NCBI RefSeq assembly: GCF_000003815.2
Contig: NC_049997.1
Span: 3,309,962-3,373,961, forward strand
Reading direction: 5' to 3'
Source of the DNA: Branchiostoma floridae
Taxonomy: Eukaryota; Chordata; Leptocardii; Amphioxiformes; Branchiostomatidae
DNA: 64,000 nucleotides
The position numbers and the translations under genes were made by a program. This document shows, piece by piece, positions 54,820 through 64,000 of this stretch (position 1 is the first letter of the stretch; each line of letters starts with the position of its first letter). Below the pieces are notes generated by a model. It was not told the origin of the DNA, made no database searches, and worked only from the letters and a program-made list of their open reading frames with translations.

Positions 54820-55030
54820 CAATGTGTAGTGAAATTTGCTGCAGTTCACGCAAATCTTAACAGGTGGCGTCTAGATCTGCTGCAGTTCAGGCACATATGT
54901 GAATCTCTCCATGCGCCAATATCAGGTTTAGTTACTCTGTTCTATTTATATGACATTCTAATAATTAGAAAAAAACGTTCACACACGCAAACATTGGCAA
55001 AATGCCAGCTTTTTTAAAAGCACTTGTTTT
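54820..55030 (+). repeat. 211-bp direct repeat, right copy
   Basis: Partner of 51521-51731, with few differences. gcattttgcgacttgcagtc just before it also has a counterpart near 51132. Confidence 0.9.
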
Positions 55031-55176
55031 AGAACAGACTAAAATCAATGCAAGCGTCATCCATAAGATTATTGGCCTAATATTAGAATGGAATATGCAG
55101 AAAGAATGCCCTATCCCCCTAGCTAGGGTATCTTTTTTGGATTTTTTGTTAACCATAAATCTTTCCATCACAACAC

Positions 55177-55272
55177 TTTCTGCATTAAACCACCTCGTAT
55201 CTCCCTCCCCAAGATGCCAACACAGTAAAACACCACACACTGTTTAGGGGGAGCCGTCTGCTACAGGCACGC
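55177..55272 (+). repeat. 96-bp direct repeat, copy 1
   Basis: ttctgcattaaaccacctcg to ccgtctgctacaggcacg, essentially identical to 55792-55887, 615 bp further on. Confidence 0.9.
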
Positions 55273-55791
55273 CACGGTATGGAATTTAATGAAAAACTCA
55301 ATTTTTTCCTTCCGCTGAATACACAATAGTATATCGAAACAATCAGCAAAGTACAACTTTCAACACATGAAAACACTCCGAGATTACTGTAATAACAGTC
55401 GACACAAATATGAACTCGGAAGAAATGATCAAGTCAAACTGACTAAATTGTTTGCCGGCTACGCAACCCCCAAAAAAACCTTCCATGACAAAGGCCAAAA
55501 AAATAGGGGACGTACACCAGAGCCCAATGCAAACCATATCTCCTCTGGGATTTCTTGCTAAAATTAAACAACGAAAATCTCGAGAAGTTCTTCCGTAGTA
55601 GCTGTCGTGCCTGGAAGCAAGGCCTCGAATGAAGAATCAACCTTCAGTCCTCCTTTTGTCTTCTCACAGCACCTGCTGTCCACCTGTTCTCATTAATCAA
55701 CAGTCACCTGTGCATAACTCAAACACACAATGTGTTAATGCAGAAAGTGAATTTCACGCTAATGACTTCGTCAAACGCTAGAAATTAGTAT

Positions 55792-55887
55792 TTTCTGCAT
55801 TAAACCACCTCGTATCTCCCTCCCCAAGATGCCAACACAGTAAAACACCACACACTGTTTAGGGGGAGCCGTCTGCTACAGGCACGG
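55792..55887 (+). repeat. 96-bp direct repeat, copy 2
   Basis: Second copy of the repeat at 55177-55272. The near identity of both copies suggests a recent event. Confidence 0.9.
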
Positions 55888-57984
55888 CATCTATTTTTCG
55901 ATCGATCAAAGAACGGGAAAAGAAGGGAAACATTGAAATATTAATTCAAAGTACCTAAACACCTAAAGAAAAAGAAACTGCCAATCTCGCTCTCAAAATT
56001 TCTCTAATGTAACCGTCCTTCGCTCGTCCATTTTCAATGCCTTTTGAACATTCTGTCTGGGATGCCCTCACACGCAGCTGCAGTGGCTCCGCCTGCTCTC
56101 AAAAATGTCAACCGAAAACTGAAACATCATCAACAGTCTTTAACAAACACATTACTAGTTCTCTTAGCACTAGTATAGGGCAGTTTTCCTGAAGGTCTCA
56201 GCTTTAAGCCCAGATCTGGAATTACTTAGACCCCTAAAGACTGAGATAAAGATCTGAAGTGACATCAGTGTGACATAACTTACAATACTTCTCCAACATA
56301 GCAACCGGGTAAGTAATCTTATCAGTCCTGGCAAAAGGAACTTGTGATTACCTCCTCTGTACTGACCAATTTTACTGGAATGAATAAAGAAAAGTTAATC
56401 TACAAACACAATATCCTGGTTGCTTCATCAAACCTGCGAAAACGTGCATACGAAACAAAAATCAAGGTCAATGTACTCACAGTATCCAAATCATCTTTGT
56501 GTCCATGTACAGTCATCAGTTTACTAATCTGGTGTCATCACCTCTTTCCTCCTTCCCTAGCATACGTTTAAATGCATTACCTGCAACCTTATTAATTGTA
56601 GGTGAAACGAATCCTGCCTGAAAATGCGCTCACCTAAAAAGCTTTCTCAACCGCTGCAAGAGAAACAGTATTCTGCATAACTTTAAGCAAATCAAAGCGA
56701 CATATAAAGGCTCTGCTGGAAAAGAGACGATCTTCCACTGTCCCCTCGAGCTCTGGTTGGCAAATCTACCGACGGTAGCTCAAGTTGTCCGCTAACGACA
56801 TCTGATATGGATGCTGGATTCTATCCATGTCCTTCCAAAGTCAATCGTTCAGAACATGTGGAACGGAATATAATAGTTAATATCAAATTAGCACAAAAGC
56901 GAACCATATCAATTGATACACATTCTGTCTTGAACATATATTTGCTGTGCTGTTGCACTTGTAAACAAACTACAACAAAATATCTAAATACATGTAAACC
57001 TTGTTGTACTGTATACTCAACCTTCAATGGAAACAAAAACATTGAAAACATGTTCGTGCAAACATAAACAAGAAATCACTTCTTCATTTACTGGCCCCGT
57101 ACCTGCAAAAAAAAATTCATACCAAAGTGATAAACCATGCCGCAAAACACCGAGGCCAGGTACCTCCAGAGATACAATACTCTGATACAACCAGAAACAA
57201 CTGTTTCCTAACGGCCAAGTGCCTAAAGCACTTCTCAATCAGCCTGCAAAAATAGCTGAATTTCCAAGAATGAGGCATATTGCTCAAACTCACTCTCAAA
57301 AACAAATCTACAGATTAAATCAACAGTACAGTAAATACTCCACGTGTATTTTATTAGCACTTGCAGCAAACACGCCTTCGAGCTGAACATAACTTCTTGT
57401 CCAATTCTGTACACTTTTCAAAGGATAGACTAAGCAAATACTCCGATCTTTGCATCTCTGTGACCAAAATTGGTATTCTTACTCAATCATCTTACAAATA
57501 ACTTCTCCGTAGGCAATCTACAACATCAATAACAAACTTGTCAAAATACATGCACATGTGTAAGCAACTTGTACCTGGTATCTTGTACCTAATCCTTGCA
57601 GCAAAATGTGACCTGTTCATACTGAAAAAGTACAATATAAAACAAATTACAGAATATAACAAACACTCTGATATCATCCCAACCTTCCTCTTCAGGATGA
57701 TAACATGGCCTTCCATTTGTGAACCTTGGAATTGCAGGTTCTGAAGCAACATCATAGTGAAAGAAATAATTGTTAGCTTACTCAACACATTGAATAATGT
57801 TTCATAGATACATGCAGAAAAATGTCAATTGCAATGTTTAGATTACCAAGTTCTATGAAATCTATCCACTCATAGATCAATACATGTACACATTTCTCCA
57901 CGCAAGCTCTTGTCAGATATGACTTCCTGCCAAAACAAGGATAAAACGCCACATTCTGGGCATTGGCAACAAAACATAGCTGAT
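55888..57984. other. Non-coding, A/C-rich stretch
   Basis: No domain found in any frame. ORFs of 60-98 codons look random. Confidence 0.35.
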
Positions 57985-58395
57985 CTCAGTAAACGTCCTC
58001 TCCAAAACATGAGGTATTCCTTACCACTCAACGGGCATATAAAAAATGGCATGAAATCTCCGGGCCATAATCGGCCTTCCAAACACATTATCAGTGATCT
58101 TCCTCTCCAACTCATGTGGTTATTCTTACCACTCCATGGCCATGGCTGTACAAAAACGGCACAAAATCGCCGGGCCATAATCGGCCTGCCAAACACATTG
58201 ATCTCAACGATCATCCTCTCCAACACATGTGGTTATTCCTTACCACTCCATGGGCATACAAGTGACGGCATAAAATCGCCGGGCCATAATCGGCCTGCCC
58301 AACACACAGTGATTTTCCTCTCCAGCACAAGTGGTATCGCTTACTCCTACATGGGCATACAAAATGTGAATCAATGCCGGGCTCATCTGCCCCAC
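57985..58395 (+). repeat. Tandem array, about 100-bp unit, four copies
   Basis: Each unit holds cctctccaacacatgtggtt, attccttaccactccatggg and aaatcgccgggccataatcg. Their 204-codon frame (57910-58524) is a by-product of the repeats. Weaker relatives may continue to about 58900. Confidence 0.8.
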
Positions 58396-59007
58396 CGTCT
58401 TCACCATTCTCTGGGCGTTCAGCTTACGGCATACCATTACCGTGCTCGAGTCAACTGTGGTTTAACAATATCAACATCTGTGGAAGTACTCATCAAAAAA
58501 CACATTATCTGCACCACTGTATAATAGGTTAACCAAAGTACTGTAGTCAAACAACATCAATGCAGAGAACATATTATCTGCGACTTAAACATACACAAAA
58601 ATGTAACTACATTCTCACTGTCTTAACACTTAACGTGCCATCCATCTGTGCAAATAAGATTTAAAAATCATCATTGGGATATGTACCATCGTGAAGTGTC
58701 TCTAAGTGCTAGACCAGCGGCAGACAACACATCACCTAAAACATATCAAAAATTACAGGGCTCATGCATATCAAATACGGCGTAAATTACCATACAAATC
58801 TGCCTGCTCAACACATGAAAAAACGTGCCAAATCACCCTGTAAATCTGTATGCTATTTGCAGACAACAGAACACCTGTGCCAAATATCGAATACATGTAC
58901 TGCATCATGTACTGAACCATCACCATGTACAATGTAGAACTGTGTGATCTATGCTGACAAAGTACCATCCTCATCATTATTATTTGAGCATGTCAAAAAT
59001 GAACAAC

Positions 59008-59352
59008 AATATAAAATTGGACCAACTTACGTGCAGGACAATTGTGATTGTCTCTCCTCCATTGAAGCCGTGGTCATACCTAGCATGCCTCTGGCAGGCA
59101 GGCACACACGTCCTAGCTCTTCACAGCCATACCGGAAGTGAAAAGAGACTCCTCCCACTTCCGCCTGTGGCTGTGCTCCCGTGAAACCCCAGTTACTTTG
59201 AATCCAGCTGCAGTACTGGCCGAAGAACTAATGGCGGGCATATATCAATGCCGAACCTGCAACACAAAGATAGGGCGGGTATGACCACGGCTTCAATGGA
59301 GGAGAGACAATCCCAATTGTCCTGCACGTAAGTTTGGTCCAATTTTATATGT
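59008..59352. mobile_element. Foldback-like element
   Basis: aattggaccaacttacgtgc then aggacaattgt and ctcctccattgaagccgtgg (59014-59078) are inverted at 59280-59348. The interior carries the left end of the larger inverted repeat. Confidence 0.7.
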
Positions 59353-62300
59353 CTCTCTCCATTTCCGCCGTGGTCATACCTAGCATGACTTCATAGCAGA
59401 GGCCAGTACTGATTAACCAGAGAGACAAAAAAGAAATTGTTGCAGAACATTCCAAATGTCAAAACAAAAGCCCAGTTAGCTGCCTTCATCATTACTTTAG
59501 ACAGAACCCTGGCTGTGTAGGCAGTAGAGGTCGGAGCCCTCCTAAAAAAGTGTCCTGTGAAAAGAAACATTGGATCCAAATCTGCTAGATGCAGATAGAA
59601 AACTGCACAGCATTCCAGAGCTGAGAAGCTCGCAGAACAAGCCATGTCTGAAAAGAACGGAATATTCATATTCTATGAAAAAGAGCTTGCAAACACAAGG
59701 CATAACACCTTTAATTAATAGCCCAAAACAAGTACAGGGAATGCTGATTGGCGAAGACCTTGTTGGTCATTTACTTGTATATGGAAAAACCATAACCCAA
59801 GTGTGAAAAAGAGGTCGTTCGATCCATTTTGGTGAAGACGAAGACGTTCTATTCGCATCTGAAAATGCCAAATGTTGGACTCTTCCTACCGAGTCTCAGC
59901 ATGGAGTCTCAGCATGGGATCTGGAAGAGAACTATTTCAGGCGAGCACCTGTGGAGCAAATTCAACGCCACAGGAAAGCACCAGCCTGACACGCTTGGTC
60001 AGAGGAGAATTCAAATGAATATAAAATGTGTACTCTCGTGCTGGGTACCACCTGATTCATTCAAAAAGAAAAAAGATGAAAAGGAGGAATAAATCGACTC
60101 AATTTTACTCAAATCTTCATAACAGAGACAGAAGTCCTATAAAACTTTCTCTGGCAAGAAAGTAAATAACGTTATAACACATAAACCGCCTTGACCTGTG
60201 GGCAAGGAACTGGGCAAACCGTCAAAGGTTGCTATGGGAACGTGCTGTAGAAACGATCCGGGAAGATCGAAGCACACGCCTGTAAGAAAAACAGCGGAAT
60301 CCTTGTGAAGTAACGCGTGAATACGGAACGACCCGAAACTCTGTGAAGCCGCCTACCGTTTCCAGCAAGAGCGGTAAGTATAACTGGCCGGCTGAGTACC
60401 TGAAATGAACGCACCAATCATTAACGGTTAATGCCGTAACAAAAAGTACTCGTCCCACTGTGTGGGTGAACAAGAAAGCCCATGGCTAAGAGTGCAAAAT
60501 CGAAACACGTTCGAATGCTGTAAAAGTCGTCGGAGATGACCGGTACCGTACAAGGTAACGAACACGCTAACTCGAAAGGCGAGTATGGATGCGCTACTAC
60601 GGAAGCGCTAAAATCCCGTCTGCACAGACGAAAACCGAAACTGACGGCTGGCGTAGCCCACATCAGAAAAACTACAACGGTATACAAAAAACCATGGAAG
60701 TAACCCGGGTAAAAAAGACAAAGGCTCGATGAAACAACGCGGCAAAGACAATGTGTTGCACGTCAGAAGACGAGTCACTCAAGTGCGAGAGACGCCATAT
60801 TAAAAATACACGCAAAGTCTGACCTAAAAACAGCGCCATGTAGCGATTGTCGCATGAACTACAATGGACATGTAACATACGCGTTGACGGCAGACGAATG
60901 TGATGTGGTCAGGATGAGCTAAGCTTGAACTTGGAACACGACGGACGAACAAGAGATGCTTGAACAAGGCCTATTTGAAAGGCAGCCTATCTAGTCCGTC
61001 GAGAAAAGAATGTACCACAAAGGTCTTTCATTCATACACTCATAAGGCACACGGCTTGTGATGATAATGGTAAAAAGATTAACACGTAAACAGCTGATGG
61101 CGAAGTCCGACCTAACACCACGTTCCAAAGCGGCCACCGCCGTAGCGGTAAAATATTCAAAAGGTAAAATATTCAAAAGAAGCGTGAGACTTCCTAACAC
61201 CCGAGGTCAACGCCTGGCTAGCCTACAAAAAAAAACGGCGAAAATGCGCGTCTAAAAGACCCGAAAACAAATCGAAAACTGGTACGCGAGAGCGAAAACA
61301 ATCGAAAACATACATCAGCGAAAAGAAACTCAAGTAACATACCAAGTAACGAAAACCGCGAAGACCTAAAATGGTCAGACAACTCTGAAACAGCGGAAGC
61401 TGCTTGATCAGCTTGAAACAGAATAACCAAGGAGCTTTTAAGAAAAGTCGAACACGATGGCGATCAACGCTAACGTAGCCACGAAAATTTTACATGACAG
61501 TGACGACGAGTGACCCGAACGAGAAATATTACGGAAAGTGCGCTCAACGATCCATTCCAATACATTTGCATAAAAATGCTAAGCAACCTGGCGATCTAAG
61601 CCAAGTAGTAACAGCAAATTTTGCATAACAGTCAACAATAAACAGCGGAGCGAAAACAATGGGTTTAACAAACCCTCATTTACCTCTAAAGAGGCTTAGC
61701 ATGGCTCCATACTGGAAGTACTGGCAGTAAAACAATGAAAACCACATAACTTTACTGCATAAACTCTCCCCATGGAGAAACATTTTTCCAACCCTACCTG
61801 GCACAATCATGAACGTACTATAACGTTCTCAGTAAACAAAGAATCAACAACTCAAGAATTTGAGAAAATTCATGAACGGTATGAAACGGATTACTTTAAA
61901 AACTTGGCAGAGACGTCGCTACGAGACTGCCAGCGTGAGAAAAATCCTCGCCAAAAGGCACTGGGTGCCTCCTACGGTCATTTTGACCCTGTTAGACGGG
62001 ATTGAAGTATTAAAAAAAAACACCGCAAAAAGTCATTTGGGCGAGTATAACACGCACCATGAAAGTGAACAAAAACATACCTCAGCTTGACGCCTATGGT
62101 TAGGCACGTTGCTATAGTCCTGAATTGGACTTTCCACTCACCTGCAGCATGGCTTGGAATACACTTACCTACCATCGCTGCATTCGGTGCTTGTGTCCGC
62201 TCAGCGGAAGGCGCCCTGGAACCGTAGACGATTGCAGCGCCAGTCAGGATGATTCTATGTGGCCTAGGCCTGCAGTCTCCAGCAGCATGGCTCATAACGG

Positions 62301-63857
62301 CCCTGCGTACGTCTTGATGGCGGTCTGCCAGCTGAGCAAGAAACGACGGCTGAAACTAGTCACACTCCCGGTCTGCATGCCGGCTGTGTGAGAATCGTCG
62401 GGCTCCGAAAAGGCCGCACTACATCTCAGATATATTCTCGTGTCCGCTGACACCTGATACATGCTGCTGTGACCCATGACCAAATTCCGAGGAAGACTGG
62501 TTGGAATGGGTTCTCTGCTGTTGTGTCCCAAAGGTGTCACATGGTGCACCATTATTGTGTTGGCAGCACATCCGCGCTACCCTGCCGAAGTGGGCTCGGT
62601 GGAACTGCAAACGTCTCCGCCCAGGCAGGAATGTGGTGCGAGCGTAGCTCACCTGAAACACTTTCATAGCAATGTATGCACGTGGATTGGGACACAGCAT
62701 TTAAACACTTTCAATATAGTGACGACAAAACAGCACTCAGCTTCTGTGCATATGTCGCTCGAGGAACGAGCAAAAACACCCTGACGTGAAACTAATTTGA
62801 ACAATGACCAGGACTCAAACGAGCTTGCTCACCTGGTAATGAAGGATAATGAATCATAGACACTCCGTGACTACTCAAATACCCATCTGCTTCCTGGCTC
62901 CGTGTCGGGAAACGAGCCCCGGTCTCCCGCGTGACAGGCGAGGATACACGCCACTATACAAACACGGAAGTGGAGCTGCTCAAGTAAAAATACTGCGGGA
63001 AATTTCCGTAAACACATATCGGTCACAAGACGGGGCGTAGTGAGGACTACGCGCGGCGACAGTATGCCGCGGAAACAAACTTACCTGATAAAAGGCGGAA
63101 GGGCCCGCGGGCGGTTGGAACATGCTGCCGAAGCGGTCGAGGAGACGAAGCCTAGACGTCGCTGTAAACAAACCGCTGATAACTACTACGAATACCCGAA
63201 AAAACGCGGACACGGCTCGACATGTTGGTGAACGATGACTCTCTGAGCGACGTGCCGCTCTCCTATTAAACCGCCGCGGGAAACTCTGCCGAAAAACGGT
63301 CGGTCAACCGCACGTCAATAGCATGGGAGGATGCTGGTCATTCCACTCCTGCGGAGCCACGGGTGTCCGCCCACCTAGTAGTAGCTCGTTGTGCTGGCTA
63401 CTCTCCGGAAACAAAGAGACTCGCACAACGCCAACAAGCGCTCAGCTTCGCTCGAAGATTCCAGGGGCGAGGGGGCGGATGCGTGCCTGGACATGTTGCC
63501 CGTCACACGTGTCGGAGCTGCGTAAGATTTGACGCGACCAAACCTCCTCACGCACGAAAAAAACACTTCCAAGAAGTGTATTAGCAAAGAAACTAAGAAC
63601 TTAGAGACTAGACATGTCTATTAACACTCAAACGAAACTTGTAATAGAAGTAAACGCGAAAAAACGCGGAGCTAGAAACGCGTGTGTGTGACCTGCGTAG
63701 CGAGAAAAAGAACTGGGGTTTCACGGGAGCACAGCCACAGGCGGAAGTGGGAGGAGTCTCTTTTCACTTCCGGTATGGCTGTGAAGAGCTAGGACGTGTG
63801 TGCCTGCCTGCCAGAGGCATGCTAGGTATGACCACGGCGGAAATGGAGAGAGACAAC
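59049..63857. mobile_element. 4.8-kb element bounded by about 145-bp inverted repeats
   Basis: 59049-59192 (tgtctctcctccattgaagc ... gctcccgtgaaaccccagtt) is inverted at 63709-63857. A further copy of the terminal 38 bases is at 59350-59387 and matches the right end better (ctctccatttccgccgtgg). No TSD was found. No transposase or other gene is recognised between the ends; ORFs are under 105 codons. Confidence 0.7.
59400..63700. other. Interior of the inverted-repeat element
   Basis: The plus strand is purine- and A-rich from about 60100 to 61750, then GC-richer and more coding-like from 62100 to 63550. Short frames there (for example minus strand 62700-62419, ending before CAG|GTGAGC) have no recognisable domain. 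Confidence 0.35.
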
Positions 63858-64000
63858 TGCTGTTTGCACGGTTATTTGAAGAATCACCACGTGCAGAAGA
63901 ATCACCTGGTCACAGCAGACTATGTGCCGTCTGTGCATGAATATGTAAGACTGTCTGAAATTACCATGCATGTACGCAAACTCTATCCAAACTTTCTTTG

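Noticed and set aside
57910-58524. 204-codon ORF
   Set aside because: It spans the 100-bp tandem array. The repeated HGH/NRP peptide pattern comes from the DNA repeat and shows no domain.
62419-62700. 93-codon minus-strand frame (MLCPNPRAYIAMKVFQ...)
   Set aside because: Composition looks coding-like and a donor-like site is nearby, but no family is recognisable and neighbouring exons cannot be identified. Kept only as a finding about the element interior.

Overview
The window is nuclear DNA from an intron-rich animal, most likely an invertebrate deuterostome such as amphioxus (Branchiostoma). The organism call is an inference from three things: GT-AG introns with short coding exons, tandem C2H2 zinc-finger paralogues, and a very dense, varied load of DNA transposons, MITEs, SINEs and LINE ends. 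One 100-base N gap (22164-22263) marks an assembly join.

Layout. (1) 1-4118: a minus-strand gene for a SWIM zinc-finger plus YqaJ (lambda-exonuclease-fold) protein runs off the left edge. Its last visible intron holds, on the opposite strand, a complete THAP-DDE transposase ORF (865-2412). The pair looks like a two-gene IS4EU/ISL2EU-type DNA transposon. (2) About 4500-9836: a giant imperfect palindrome with arms of about 2.5 kb around a spacer of about 160 bp. Each arm is filled with a tandem repeat of about 135 bp that itself carries a short palindrome. (3) 10558-37934: two divergent (head-to-head) intron-split genes for elongation factor Tu. The nine exons after exon 1 have exactly the same lengths in both copies and together with a 9-base first exon give a 394-residue protein. 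The sequence is of the bacterial, gammaproteobacterial-looking type rather than animal mitochondrial TUFM type. This is the most striking content: an apparent bacterial tuf gene that became intron-rich and was then duplicated. Their introns and the space between them are crowded with mobile elements. (4) 38-43.7 kb: repeats. (5) 43747-44763 and 51816-53830: two paralogous C2H2 zinc-finger genes sharing an N-terminal domain and an upstream block. The first is intact. The second is split by an 881-bp inserted DNA element and an in-frame stop. (6) 54-64 kb: direct repeats, a tandem array and a 4.8-kb inverted-repeat-bounded element; no gene that I can support.

The EF-Tu genes should act in translation, delivering aminoacyl-tRNA to bacterial-type ribosomes, which in an animal would be the mitochondrial ones. 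No clear targeting peptide is visible, so the cellular role is open. The zinc-finger genes are probable DNA-binding regulators of unknown target. The transposase/YqaJ pair would act on its own element.
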